64,000 bases of DNA from SZUA-252 sp035716005 (GTDB taxonomy: Bacteria > Eisenbacteria > RBG-16-71-46 > SZUA-252), in NCBI GenBank assembly GCA_035716005.1, contig DASTKG010000143.1, forward strand, positions 1 through 64,000. The letters are read 5' to 3'. Both the position numbers and the translations under genes were made by a program. Positions within the stretch are counted from its first letter, which is position 1, and every line of letters begins with the position of its first letter. This document shows positions 37,877-46,580 of this stretch, one piece after another. The notes beneath the pieces are model-generated. The model did not search any database. It saw only the letters and a program-made list of their open reading frames with translations, and was not told the origin of the DNA.

Positions 37877-40359
37877 TGCCGACTCCTTCGCGTCTCGTCC
37901 GCATCGGTCTCATCGCGGCGGGCTCGCTCGTCGGGCTCGTCGTGCTCGTGCTCGGTCTCGCGTACGCGTTCATGCCGCGCGACTGGATCGACAAGGAGGC
38001 GCGGCGGCAAGCGGCGCTGATGAGCGGCGCCGCCGTGAGCTGGAAGAGCCTCGAGCCGGGCTTCGACGGCCTCTCGATCGGCGTCCGGATCTCGGGCCTC
38101 GCGGTCACGATGCCGAAGCAGGGCGATCCGCGACTCGACCTCCGCGCGAAAGAGGTCTTCGTCCGCTTCCGGATCCTTCCGCTCCTCATGCGGCGCGTGG
38201 AGATCGCCGCCGCGAAGGTGAGCGACGCGGGAATCGCCATGTGGGATCGGGGCCCGCTGCCGCAGGCGCCGGCCGCGGCGCCGGGAAGCGCGCCGGGGCC
38301 GGGAATGGCCCTCGTCCTGCCGAAGCTCGAGCTGGACGGCATCGACGTCCGGACGCGAGACCTGTTCGGCGGCGGCATCGATCTCCGGCGGATCCGCGGA
38401 ACGACCGAGATCGAGGGGACGCTCGACGCTCCGCGGGCGGTCCGCCTCGAGGCGTCCGCGGAGAGCCTCTTCTGGAAGGGCTCGGCGCGCGATCCGCTCA
38501 TCGCGCTCCCCTCGCCGCTTCACGCCGACATCGCCATGCGGGGAAGCGGCGGCGCGCTGCCGAAGCTCGACGTGACGCGCGGCGTGGTGACGCTCGGCCC
38601 GCTGAAGAGCGACGTGAGAGGCTCGGTGACGCTCCCGCCGGCCCCCGCTCCGGCGCGGCTCGATCTCGCGATCGTCGGTGCGCCGCAGGAGATCCGGTCG
38701 AGCGATCCGGCCTTCCGGGGCTTCGCCGCCGCCTCGCCCGCGGCGTGGTCGACGAAGGCCTCCTGGGACGTGAAGATCGCCGGGACGGCGGAGGCGCCCG
38801 TCCAGTCGGGCTCGGCGAAGCTGGCGCCGCTCCAGGTGGAATCGGGGCCGAACAAGTTCGCGCTCGATCAGGTGCGAGCCGACTGGAGCGTCACGCCCGA
38901 CAAGCGCTTCACCGCGACGGCCGACGGGAACGGATCGGGCGTCACGCTTCGGCTCGACATGCAGGGATCGACCGAGCCGGGCGGCGAGTCGAACGGGACC
39001 TTCCAGCTCGACGCGCCCGCGACGAGGCTGAACGGGCTCGCGCCGAACACGCCCACCTGGGCGAGCGGCGCCCTCGGTCTTCGCGCGGTCTTCGTGAATC
39101 GCGCCCCGAAGCCGCCGGCGGTCCAGTGGACGCTCCAAGGGCGCGACCTGAGCGGCACCTCGCCCGGCGTTCAGCCTCCCATCAAGCGGCTCCAGTTCGC
39201 GCTCGCGGGCGACATGGAACGCGTCGACGTGAAGTCGCTCGTCGCCACGATCGGCTCCACGACGGCGAACGTCACGGGGAACGTGCTCATGGGGAAACCG
39301 CTCGGGACGGGCACCTTCACTGTCCGCGTGGACCGGTTCATCGCGGAGGAGTGGTCGCCCCCGAAGGGCGCGGCGCCGGCGACGCCGGCGGCGGGGAAGG
39401 GAGCGTCCGCTGCGCCGCCACCCCCGATTCCGTTCAAGCGGCTCACGGCGGACGTCGCGGTCGGGGAATTGAGGCAGGGAACCATGACGCTCCGCGACGT
39501 GACCGTGCCCGTCGTCTTCGAGAACGGCACGCTCACCATGGCCCCGATTCGGGCCTCGATGGGAACGGGAACGATCGCCGGCGCGCTGACGCTGAACGAT
39601 CTCGTCACGAAGCCCTCCTACGCCGTGAAGCTCGACGTGGTGAAGGCGCCGGTGGACGAACTCGCCCGGGGAATGATCCCCTTCAAGCTCGGTCTCTCCG
39701 GCCTCGTGAGCGGCAACGTCGATCTCGCCGGCCCCGGGCTGCCGGGTCCGGAGGTGAGCGATCAGCTGCGAGGCACCCTCACGGGGACGGTGGAGCAGGG
39801 AAAGATCGCCGAGAGCGAAGGGCTGAAGCAGATTCGCGGCGCGCTGGGGCTCGGGAACACCTCGGACGTCGCCTTCCGGACCCTCTCGCACGTTCTTCGG
39901 ATCGAGGGCGGCCGGCTACTCCTCGACAAGGTCAAAGGCGACCTCGGCGCCGACAAGTTCGAATTGACCGGCGCGCTCGGCATGGACAAGTCGCTCAATC
40001 TGGGCCTCCTCCTCCGGCTCGCGCCGGAGCGGGTGAAGGGGAACAGCACCCTGGCGCAGTTCGCGCGCCTGGCTCGCGACGCGGACGGGCGCCTGCCGGT
40101 CGAGCTCGGGATCGGCGGGACGACGGACGCGCCGAGGGTCCAGTTGAAGGCCGGCAAGCTCCTCGACGTCGCGGGGCAGAGCCTGAAGGAAGAGCTGACG
40201 AAGTCGCTCACGAAGCAGCTCACGCCGAAGACGCCGCCGGCCGCGGCGGACTCGGCGCGCGGGCGAGGCGACTCGGCCGCGGCGAAGCCCGACAGCGCGA
40301 AGCAGGAGGACCCGCTCCGGAAGGAGAAAGAGGCCCTCCGGCGCCTCCTCGGCAAGTGA
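37876..40359 (+). CDS. AsmA-like inner-membrane-anchored protein
   Basis: An 827-residue protein with one N-terminal membrane helix (about residues 8-32) and a long beta-rich periplasmic body, the layout of the AsmA/TamB/YhdP group that bridges or transports lipids between membranes. EVFVRFRILPLLMRRVEIAA near residue 95 and LLRLAPERVKG with VELGIGGTTDAPRVQL near the C-terminus are typical AsmA blocks. A charged Ala/Lys/Asp tail (last 45 residues) is low complexity. It is the second such protein in the window and overlaps the ABC transporter ATPase gene by 4 nt. Confidence 0.8.
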   Translation: MPTPSRLVRIGLIAAGSLVGLVVLVLGLAYAFMPRDWIDKEARRQAALMSGAAVSWKSLEPGFDGLSIGVRISGLAVTMPKQGDPRLDLRAKEVFVRFRILPLLMRRVEIAAAKVSDAGIAMWDRGPLPQAPAAAPGSAPGPGMALVLPKLELDGIDVRTRDLFGGGIDLRRIRGTTEIEGTLDAPRAVRLEASAESLFWKGSARDPLIALPSPLHADIAMRGSGGALPKLDVTRGVVTLGPLKSDVRGSVTLPPAPAPARLDLAIVGAPQEIRSSDPAFRGFAAASPAAWSTKASWDVKIAGTAEAPVQSGSAKLAPLQVESGPNKFALDQVRADWSVTPDKRFTATADGNGSGVTLRLDMQGSTEPGGESNGTFQLDAPATRLNGLAPNTPTWASGALGLRAVFVNRAPKPPAVQWTLQGRDLSGTSPGVQPPIKRLQFALAGDMERVDVKSLVATIGSTTANVTGNVLMGKPLGTGTFTVRVDRFIAEEWSPPKGAAPATPAAGKGASAAPPPPIPFKRLTADVAVGELRQGTMTLRDVTVPVVFENGTLTMAPIRASMGTGTIAGALTLNDLVTKPSYAVKLDVVKAPVDELARGMIPFKLGLSGLVSGNVDLAGPGLPGPEVSDQLRGTLTGTVEQGKIAESEGLKQIRGALGLGNTSDVAFRTLSHVLRIEGGRLLLDKVKGDLGADKFELTGALGMDKSLNLGLLLRLAPERVKGNSTLAQFARLARDADGRLPVELGIGGTTDAPRVQLKAGKLLDVAGQSLKEELTKSLTKQLTPKTPPAAADSARGRGDSAAAKPDSAKQEDPLRKEKEALRRLLGK

Positions 40360-41372
40360 GCGCGCCGGCCAAGGGGCCCGCCATCGAGACGGCGGGGCTG
40401 ACGCGCACGTTCCACACGCGCCGCGAACGCGACGTGCTGGCCCTGCGCGGCGTCGATCTCCGCGTGGAGCGCGGCGAGTGCTTCGGGCTCCTGGGGCCGA
40501 ACGGCGCCGGGAAGAGCACCCTCATCAAGATCCTCACGACGCTCCTTCTTCCCACGTCGGGGAGCGCCCGCGTCGCGGGCTTCGACGTGGCGAAGGAGGC
40601 GCTCGCCGTCCGTCATCGGATCAACCTCGTCTCGGGCGGCGACTCGTCGGGCTACGGCATTCTCACCGTGCGGGAGACGCTCCACCTCTTCGCGCGCTTC
40701 TACGGCGTGCCGTGGCCCGAGGCGAAGCGGCGCGCCGAGGAGCTGATGGAGATCACCGGGCTCGGTCCCAAGGCCGACACGCGGATGTCGGGGCTCTCCA
40801 CGGGAATGAAGCAGAAGGTGAACTTCGCGCGCGGGTTCATGAGCGACCCCGAGATCGTCTTCCTCGACGAGCCGACCCTCGGTCTCGACGTGGAGGCGTC
40901 GCGGGCCATCCGGAGCTTCATCGCGCGTTGGGTGCGGGAGCGCCCCGATCGCACGGTGCTCCTCACCACCCACTACATGGTGGAGGCGGACGAGCTCTGC
41001 TGGCGCGTCGCCATCATCGATCACGGGAGGATCCTCGCGCTCGACACGCCGCGCGCCCTGAAGCGCGCGCTTCCCGAGGAAACGGTCTTCGTCCTCCACC
41101 TCGCCGCGCCGCCGCCCGCCGGCTGGGACGCGGGGATCGGGGGGATCGAGTCGGCGATCCATCAGACGCACCCGGGGACGGGCGGAACCGAGCTTCGGGT
41201 CACGCTGCGCGAGGATCAGGTGATCGGGGAGATCCTCGGCGCCTTCCGCCAGCGCGACATCGAGGTGCTCGATCTCACGAAGCACGAGCCGACCCTCGAG
41301 AGCGTCTTCGTGAATCTGGTCGGGCGCGGGCTCGACGAGGCGGACGCGCCGGAGGCGGAGGCGCGCGCGTGA
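40356..41372 (+). CDS. ABC-2 type transporter, ATP-binding protein
   Basis: A 338-residue nucleotide-binding subunit. Walker A is GLLGPNGAGKST at about residues 47-58, the ABC signature LSTGMKQKV near 147, and Walker B IVFLDEPTLGLD near 166-177, with a following switch His (LLTTHYMVEADEL). The C-terminal 90 residues form the extension usual in ABC-2 exporters. With the next two genes it makes a complete exporter with two different permeases. The GTG start overlaps the AsmA-like gene, which suggests a shared envelope role, but the substrate is unknown. Confidence 0.92.
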   Translation: MSAPAKGPAIETAGLTRTFHTRRERDVLALRGVDLRVERGECFGLLGPNGAGKSTLIKILTTLLLPTSGSARVAGFDVAKEALAVRHRINLVSGGDSSGYGILTVRETLHLFARFYGVPWPEAKRRAEELMEITGLGPKADTRMSGLSTGMKQKVNFARGFMSDPEIVFLDEPTLGLDVEASRAIRSFIARWVRERPDRTVLLTTHYMVEADELCWRVAIIDHGRILALDTPRALKRALPEETVFVLHLAAPPPAGWDAGIGGIESAIHQTHPGTGGTELRVTLREDQVIGEILGAFRQRDIEVLDLTKHEPTLESVFVNLVGRGLDEADAPEAEARA

Positions 41373-42205
41373 GCCGCGAGCCTCGAACGTTCGCCGACGT
41401 CCTCCGGATGAACCTCGGCGCGGTGACGGCCCGCGCGAGCGTCCGCATGGTCGCGGCCTTCCGCGAGCGTTCCTGGCTCTTCGGAGAGACGGTCTTCCCG
41501 TTCCTCTCCATGTCGACCTTCGTGCTCGTCTACCGGGGGCTCCACGCGCCGCCCGCGTTCGAGGCGTTCGCCGTGCTGGGGGGCGCCATGATCGCGTACT
41601 GGAACAACGTCCTCTGGAGCATGGCGAGCCAGTTCTTCTGGGAGAAGGAGCAGGGGCAGCTTCAGCTCTATCTCATCACTCCCGTCTCCCGCATGTCGAT
41701 TCTCCTCGGCATGGCCCTCGGCGGCATGCTCGCCACGACGACGCGCGCGATCGTGATCCTCGCGGCCGGACTCTGGATCTTCCACGTCCCGTTCCCGCTC
41801 GAGCGGGTTCCGGCCGCGCTCGGTCTCTTCGTGCTCACGCTCGGCGCTCTCTACGGACTCGGCATGATCCTGAGCAGCGTATTCCTGCTGTGGGGACGCG
41901 AAGCCTGGAACACGGTCACCCTCTTCCAGGAGCCGGTCTATCTCGCCTCGGGCTTCTACTTCCCGGTCCGAGCGCTCGGCACCTTCGTCGCCTCCGCGGC
42001 GGGGCTGATCCCGATCACGCTCGGTCTCGACGGCATCCGCCAGATCTTCTACGGCGAGGCGGCGCGGGGCTTCCTGCCCCTCGCGTGGATCGTGCCGATC
42101 CAGGCCGTGCTCCTCGTTCTCTATCTCTTCCTCGCGCACCGCGCGCTTCTCACGATGGAGAACCTCGGCAAGCGGGAGGGGAGGCTCACGATTCGTGGCG
42201 GCTGA
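41369..42205 (+). CDS. ABC-2 type transporter permease (first)
   Basis: A 278-residue polytopic membrane protein with about six hydrophobic helices. After a short cytoplasmic N-terminus (RASVRMVAAFRERSWLFGE) the helices lie at about residues 40-60, 65-85, 115-140, 150-180, 200-220 and 235-265. The FWEKEQGQLQLYLITPVSR block is the coupling segment common to ABC-2 permeases. GTG overlaps the ATPase gene (4 nt); the end overlaps the next permease by 11 nt. Confidence 0.85.
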   Translation: MSREPRTFADVLRMNLGAVTARASVRMVAAFRERSWLFGETVFPFLSMSTFVLVYRGLHAPPAFEAFAVLGGAMIAYWNNVLWSMASQFFWEKEQGQLQLYLITPVSRMSILLGMALGGMLATTTRAIVILAAGLWIFHVPFPLERVPAALGLFVLTLGALYGLGMILSSVFLLWGREAWNTVTLFQEPVYLASGFYFPVRALGTFVASAAGLIPITLGLDGIRQIFYGEAARGFLPLAWIVPIQAVLLVLYLFLAHRALLTMENLGKREGRLTIRGG

Positions 42206-43064
42206 CGGCGGGGGATTCGGCCTGAAGCGGATGTGGGAGACGATGCGCGCCGGAGCGTGGATCGGCTGGCAGGTGGAGGCCAACTGGGCCGATCCGTTCC
42301 TCTTCCTCGTCTTCGCCATCGCGAAGCCGCTCTCGACGACCCTCATTCTCTATCTCATGACGAAGGTCGTGTCGGGCGGCGCCGTGACGCCCGCCGCGTT
42401 CCATCAACTCTTCATCGGGAACACCTTCTTCCTCTACGTGACCGAGGTCTTGATCGGCATCTCGTGGGCCGTCTTTCGCGATCGCGAGGACTACGAGACG
42501 ATGAAGTACATCTACACCTCGCCGATCCGCTTCCTCCACTATCTCCTGGGGCGGGGACTGACGAAGGTGGCGACGGCGTCGATCGGCATCGCCTGCGCGC
42601 TCGCGTTCGGCGCCCTCGTTCTCGGCGTCCCGCTCCGTCACGACCCGGCGACGCTCGCCAAGCTCCTCGCCGTCACCATCGTCGGGCTGGTCGGCGTGAT
42701 GTGGCTCGGCGTCTCGTTGGCGGGGATCTCGCTCGTGGTGGCGCGTCACAGCATCACTCTGAACGAGGGACTGAGCGGCGTCTTCTACCTGCTCTGCGGC
42801 GCCGTCTTCCCGATCGACGTCCTGCCGAGCTTCGCGCAGCGAATTTCCCTCCTGCTGCCGTTCACCTACTGGCTGGAGCTCCTGCGCAGAGTCCTGACGG
42901 GGATTCCGTACTCGGGGGCCTTGCGGGGAATGGACGACGCGGCGCTCGGAACGATCCTCGTCGCGACCACGCTCGCCACGATGATCGGGGGCTATCTCTG
43001 GTTCTCGTGGTGCGAGCGGACGGCGCGGGCTCGCGGCCTCATCGATTGGAAGTCGAACTACTGA
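42195..43064 (+). CDS. ABC-2 type transporter permease (second)
   Basis: A 289-residue six-helix membrane protein related to the preceding permease. It has DREDYETMKYIYTSPIRFLH as coupling segment and VARHSITLNEGLSGVFYLLC with a late helix near residues 245-268. Two different permeases with one ATPase imply a heterodimeric exporter. It ends the long overlapping gene run that starts at moxR or at the SDR gene; a short minus-strand gene follows 16 nt later in the opposite orientation. Confidence 0.85.
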   Translation: MAADGGGFGLKRMWETMRAGAWIGWQVEANWADPFLFLVFAIAKPLSTTLILYLMTKVVSGGAVTPAAFHQLFIGNTFFLYVTEVLIGISWAVFRDREDYETMKYIYTSPIRFLHYLLGRGLTKVATASIGIACALAFGALVLGVPLRHDPATLAKLLAVTIVGLVGVMWLGVSLAGISLVVARHSITLNEGLSGVFYLLCGAVFPIDVLPSFAQRISLLLPFTYWLELLRRVLTGIPYSGALRGMDDAALGTILVATTLATMIGGYLWFSWCERTARARGLIDWKSNY

Positions 43065-43080
43065 TCGCCGGGCCGAGGTC

Positions 43081-43587
43081 TCAGGCCGTGCTGCGAGTCG
43101 CCGACTTCTTCCCGCCGCGGAGCGTTCTCCCGAGGAAAACGTTCAGCGGGTGGCTGCGCGGCAGAATCGGCAGCACCGGGGGACGCCGCACGCCGAGTTT
43201 CCGGAGCGCGTCGTGCGCGGCGTCGTAGCTCGGATTCCACGAGAGCGCCTGGTTGAACGACTTGATGGCATCGGGCTTCCGGCCCGCCAGGACGTAGACC
43301 TCGCCCAGGTTGTAGTAGTGCTCGGGGCGATGGTACTCGGCCTCGATGGCGCGCCGGCAGAGCTGCTCGGCGTCGCTGTACTTCCGCTGAGCGTGGGCCG
43401 TCGCCAGCCCCAAATAGCTCAGGTATCCCTTGGAGTGCGGTTCGAGAACGACCGCCTCCTGGAAGTGCGTGAGAGCGTCCTGGTAGCGGCAGGCGTAGAG
43501 CATACGGACCCCCGACAGGAACTCCTCGTGGCCCATGGCGCCCACGACGGCGATCTGGCGCTGACGGCGCTGCCTCGGACTGATCAT
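43081..43587 (-). CDS. TPR-repeat protein
   Basis: A 168-residue soluble protein with TPR motifs at about residues 16-125 (RMLYACRYQDALTHFQEAV; GYLSYLGLATAHAQRKYSDA; HYYNLGEVYVLAGRKPDA; SFNQALSWNPSYDAAHDAL). A basic C-terminal segment (RSHPLNVFLGRTLRGGKK) follows. It lacks a signal peptide. I chose the ATG at 43587 rather than one 33 nt upstream because GGAGGAA lies 7 nt before it. TPR proteins of this size are usually adaptors; no specific partner can be named. Confidence 0.8.
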   Translation of the reverse strand: MISPRQRRQRQIAVVGAMGHEEFLSGVRMLYACRYQDALTHFQEAVVLEPHSKGYLSYLGLATAHAQRKYSDAEQLCRRAIEAEYHRPEHYYNLGEVYVLAGRKPDAIKSFNQALSWNPSYDAAHDALRKLGVRRPPVLPILPRSHPLNVFLGRTLRGGKKSATRSTA

Positions 43588-43656
43588 GGCGTATTTCCTC
43601 CCGTCCCATTCATGTCGCAAGGGGCGTGCCGGGGATGGCGAGAGGGGAGGGTATTT

Positions 43657-43675
43657 TAGGGTTTCGTCAACCCTA
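43657..43675. promoter_or_regulatory. perfect inverted repeat in a divergent intergenic region, possible operator
   Basis: TAGGGTT, five bases, AACCCTA: a perfect 7-bp inverted repeat between the minus-strand TPR gene and the plus-strand IIA-like gene. A further GGGTTG lies at 43687-43692, so the half-site occurs three times within 40 bp. Spacing and symmetry suit a dimeric regulator. Confidence 0.4.
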
Positions 43676-43788
43676 TGGAATCATTGGGGTTGAAGGCTGG
43701 GTCACCAGGTGCCCTTCGACGAATCGCGCGGAGCCAAGAACTTCTTGCCACGCCGGGATTGCGTCTTGTAACGTAGAAACACGGGGGC

Positions 43789-44328
43789 ATGGCAAATAGT
43801 CGACCCGGGTCCGCAGATCTTTCAAAAGGAATGAGCCCCGTCACGATAGCTCCGCCTCGTTCCAAGCCGCTGCTTTGGCAACACCTCCAGCAGGCCCTTT
43901 TCATTTCCGAACTCAAATCCAAGCGCAAATCGTCGGCCCTCGAGGAAATGGTATCCGTCCTCGCGACCGGTGAGGTGACGCGCCATCCCGAAGGGGTGCT
44001 CGACGCGGTGCGCCGTCGCGAGGCCCTGGGGAGCACCGCGCTGGGGAAGGGAATCGCGGTCCCGCATGCGCGATCCACGCTCGTCACGGAGCGGGCCATC
44101 GTCGTCGCGCGGTCGTCCAAGGGGATCGATTTCGAGTCTCCCGACGGACTTCCGTCCAATCTCTTCTTCATGATCGTGGCGCCCCCGCTCGAGCGGGACC
44201 CCGTCTATCTCAACCTGCTCGCGGAGATCGTCCGCTCGGTCCGTCTCGCCAAGACCCGGCAACGTCTCCTCGAAGCCACCAATTTCGTCGCTCTGCGGCG
44301 AATTCTCGCCGAGGCCTCCCATGAGTGA
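43789..44328 (+). CDS. PTS IIA-like protein (PtsN/EIIA-Fru type)
   Basis: A 179-residue protein with a phosphotransferase IIA domain of the fructose/nitrogen class. The active-site block GKGIAVPHARS holds the phosphorylatable His near residue 94; SALEEMVSVLA and RREALGSTAL precede it and LLAEIVRSVRLAKTRQRLLEA follows. No sugar permease, HPr or enzyme I is nearby, so a regulatory IIA(Ntr)-like role is more likely than sugar uptake. The first 15-25 residues are not conserved; ATG 43831 (residue 15) is an alternative start. Overlaps the next gene by 8 nt. Confidence 0.82.
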   Translation: MANSRPGSADLSKGMSPVTIAPPRSKPLLWQHLQQALFISELKSKRKSSALEEMVSVLATGEVTRHPEGVLDAVRRREALGSTALGKGIAVPHARSTLVTERAIVVARSSKGIDFESPDGLPSNLFFMIVAPPLERDPVYLNLLAEIVRSVRLAKTRQRLLEATNFVALRRILAEASHE

Positions 44329-44680
44329 TGTGACGTTCGATCCGCTCGATGCCCTCGTTCAGCTCCAGGACGTCGACTGCCTCCTCAAGGAGCTTCGAGA
44401 TCCGGAAATGGCCTCCCAGGAGGAGAAGCTCGGCTTCTCCATCGAGGGGATCTCCGGCTTGGAGCGGGCCCGGGAGCGGCTCGCGAGCCAGGTGGATGGG
44501 CGCCTTCTCCAGACCTACGAGCGGATGAGCCAGCGCTTCTTCCGGGTCATCGTCCCCATCGACGGGCGGGTCTGTTCCGGCTGCCGGATCAACTTGCCGA
44601 CCTCCTCGCTTGGCCGAAACTCCGAGGGTGCAAGCTACGATTTGTGCGAGAATTGCGGCCGAATCCTCTACCGTCGCTAG
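44321..44680 (+). CDS. C4-type zinc ribbon protein, short form
   Basis: A 119-residue protein. The C-terminal half carries VPIDGRVCSGCRINLP and LCENCGRILY, the paired CxxC zinc ribbon seen in the DUF164 / C4-type zinc-ribbon family. Usual members have a coiled coil of about 150-200 residues in front; here it is reduced to about 60 residues. Function in the family is poorly known; binding to nucleic acid or the ribosome has been suggested. It is translationally coupled to the IIA-like gene. Confidence 0.78.
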   Translation: MSDVTFDPLDALVQLQDVDCLLKELRDPEMASQEEKLGFSIEGISGLERARERLASQVDGRLLQTYERMSQRFFRVIVPIDGRVCSGCRINLPTSSLGRNSEGASYDLCENCGRILYRR

Positions 44681-44805
44681 AAGAGTTTTCCTCGCGTCCG
44701 GGCCTCGGAATACGGTATCATGGAGGGGTGATGGGCGGGTGAGACGCGCCGGAACGCCGGCGTGGCGCCCGAGCCCGAATCGCCCGATCCGAGAGGTTCC
44801 GCACC

Positions 44806-45234
44806 ATGCGCCGCCACCTTCGCCTCGCTCTCCTGATCGTCTTCGCATCCGCACTCGCGGCCGCCGCGCCGCCGCGAATCGCCCTGGCCGCGACTCCCGA
44901 TAGCCCCGAGGTCGTCGGCCCGAGCCGGATCTTCTTCGTGGACGCCGACACCGTCTTCGCCCTGGTGAGCAAGCAGTGGCTCTCGAGCGCGTCTCGGCAC
45001 CAGGAGAAACTCCTCCGCACGTCGATCCGCCTCAACTACTGGCGGGATCATCTCCCATCCGAAATGCGCCGCGTCTACAACGCGCTCGGCTATCCGACCG
45101 GCCGCGTCATCGCGAACCCGGCGGGGCATTTCGAGGAGCGCTGGTACTACGGTCAGATGATGCCGCCGCTCCGCTTCCGCGACGGCGTGCTCCTCGACGA
45201 GGATCTCTTCGACCGGCTTCGCTCGGCTCGCTAG
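44806..45234 (+). CDS. exported protein of unknown function
   Basis: A 142-residue protein with a clear signal peptide (cleavage near residue 28, after ALA). The mature part is about 110 residues, mostly polar, with RIFFVDADTVFALVSKQWLSS and RLNYWRDHLPSEMRRVYNALG, and many aromatic and arginine residues. I do not recognise the family. A 125-nt gap upstream contains TATCAT at 44716-44721, but no good -35 box. Confidence 0.6.
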   Translation: MRRHLRLALLIVFASALAAAAPPRIALAATPDSPEVVGPSRIFFVDADTVFALVSKQWLSSASRHQEKLLRTSIRLNYWRDHLPSEMRRVYNALGYPTGRVIANPAGHFEERWYYGQMMPPLRFRDGVLLDEDLFDRLRSAR

Positions 45235-45274
45235 CCGTCCTCCGCCACTCCAGGGTACAATCGCCGCGGGGCGC

Positions 45275-45300
45275 CCCTCTTCCACGTCCGTGGAAGAGGG
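45275..45300. repeat. perfect 12-bp inverted repeat (stem-loop)
   Basis: CCCTCTTCCACG and CGTGGAAGAGGG separated by two bases, in the gap between two exported unknown proteins. No T tract follows. A TACAAT at 45256-45261 lies just upstream, so if that is a -10 box the hairpin would stand near the 5' end of the next transcript instead of ending the previous one. Confidence 0.5.
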
Positions 45301-45342
45301 AGGCGGCCTCGGCGCGTTCCAGGGAGCGCCGTCGGGGGACCA

Positions 45343-45921
45343 TTGGCATCGACGACAGGGATCTCGATTTCAACGACTTCACCTAGAGTTCGCGTGCTTC
45401 GCGACACGATCGTGGCGCTCGGCCTCGGGTTGCTTCTCGCCGCGTGTCCGGCCGCCCTCGTCGTTCCCGCCGCCGCCACGGCGGCGCCCGCGCGCGAGGC
45501 GTCTCCCGCCGCCGCCGCGGATCTCGCGCAGGTCGACCCCGTCGAGGACCCCGGCGCTCAAGATCCCGGCGACATTCAGAGCACCGATCCCGGCGACGAG
45601 GATGACGGCGAAGAGCAGGACCCGGGCGAGGTCGGAACGCCGAACCCCATCGACCAGCCGGTGGGGAAGATGTACCCGGTGGAGCCCGATTCGCTCCTCA
45701 AGGCAAGGACCACGCCTCCGCCCGGCGGCGGGGCGCTCGACACGCTGAAGGCGGTCTCGCCGCGTGCCGCGGCGTTCGACACGCTCAGGGCGGCGCCGAG
45801 GAAGCCGGGCGCCGCCCCGCAGGCGCCACAGCGAGGAACGATTCTCGGTCTCAGCCCCTTGATCTTCTTCGCGGGGATCCTCGCGGTCCACGTCCTCGTC
45901 GTCAAAGCGGTGAACGAGTAA
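45343..45921 (+). CDS. exported or lipoprotein-like protein of unknown function
   Basis: A 192-residue protein of unknown family. A hydrophobic N-terminal segment contains LLAAC, which would serve as a lipobox, followed by an Ala/Pro-rich stretch and an acidic low-complexity region (DPGDIQSTDPGDEDDGEEQ at about residues 74-92). One C-terminal membrane helix ends it (LIFFAGILAVHVLVV at about 174-188). The start is uncertain: TTG 45343 gives 192 residues, while GTG 45394 would put the signal peptide directly at the N-terminus. The stop TAA shares a base with the next ATG. Confidence 0.55.
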   Translation: MASTTGISISTTSPRVRVLRDTIVALGLGLLLAACPAALVVPAAATAAPAREASPAAAADLAQVDPVEDPGAQDPGDIQSTDPGDEDDGEEQDPGEVGTPNPIDQPVGKMYPVEPDSLLKARTTPPPGGGALDTLKAVSPRAAAFDTLRAAPRKPGAAPQAPQRGTILGLSPLIFFAGILAVHVLVVKAVNE

Positions 45922-46580
45922 TGGCGACGCCACGGCATGGAAGCCGTGAAGCCCGCGATCAGTCGCTTCGAGTTCGCTGGCAGCCGCTCGAGTTCCCGTT
46001 CCGCGAGAAGGCGGAGGAGATCCTCCGGTCGTGCGTCCGGGAGCTGGGCCTGGCCGGCGTCGTGCACGATCTGCACGTCTCGATCGACCTCGAGAACCGC
46101 GACGATCACGCCTACATCGAGTGGAACACGCACGACCATCGCGCGGCCCGCCTCGCCTTCGCGGTGGGGAATTTCGTGACGCGCGAACGGCGTCGCGCGT
46201 GGGCCCGCACCTGGGGACGCCGCGAAGGGCTTCCGAGGCTCGTGCCCCGCCAGTTCTCGCCCCGCTCCTTCGCCGAGGCGTGCCTCCACGAGCTGAGCCA
46301 CCTCAAGGACGACCACGAATCGGGCGTCGATCTCTCGTCCTGTCCCGAGCCCGATCGCGAGGCCTTCAACGAACTCTGGAACGTCTGGATCGACGGCCGG
46401 CTCCACCGCCGCGGGCTCCCCTCGATGACGCGGGGCGAGCGCCGGCGGGTCTACGCGCGCACGCTTTCGAAGTCGCCCGGGTACGCGAAGCGCGGCGAAA
46501 GGATCTTCCGCGCGCTCTGGACCGCCGATCACCTGAGGCCCGCCGAATTGCGCGCCTACCTCGACGAACTCCGCGGATGA
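45921..46580 (+). CDS. HExxH-motif protein, putative zinc metallopeptidase
   Basis: A 219-residue soluble protein with no signal peptide. CLHELSHLKDDHESG places HELSH at residues 123-127, the zinc-binding and catalytic pattern of gluzincin/metzincin-type peptidases. A second helix ELWNVWIDGRLHR at about 151-163 resembles the helix after HExxH in putative metallopeptidases linked to VWA/MoxR systems. The N-terminal 115 residues are not recognisable. Coupled to both neighbours (TAATG upstream, ATGA downstream), so it probably works with the downstream phosphatase. Catalytic activity is inferred from the motif only. Confidence 0.6.
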   Translation: MATPRHGSREARDQSLRVRWQPLEFPFREKAEEILRSCVRELGLAGVVHDLHVSIDLENRDDHAYIEWNTHDHRAARLAFAVGNFVTRERRRAWARTWGRREGLPRLVPRQFSPRSFAEACLHELSHLKDDHESGVDLSSCPEPDREAFNELWNVWIDGRLHRRGLPSMTRGERRRVYARTLSKSPGYAKRGERIFRALWTADHLRPAELRAYLDELRG

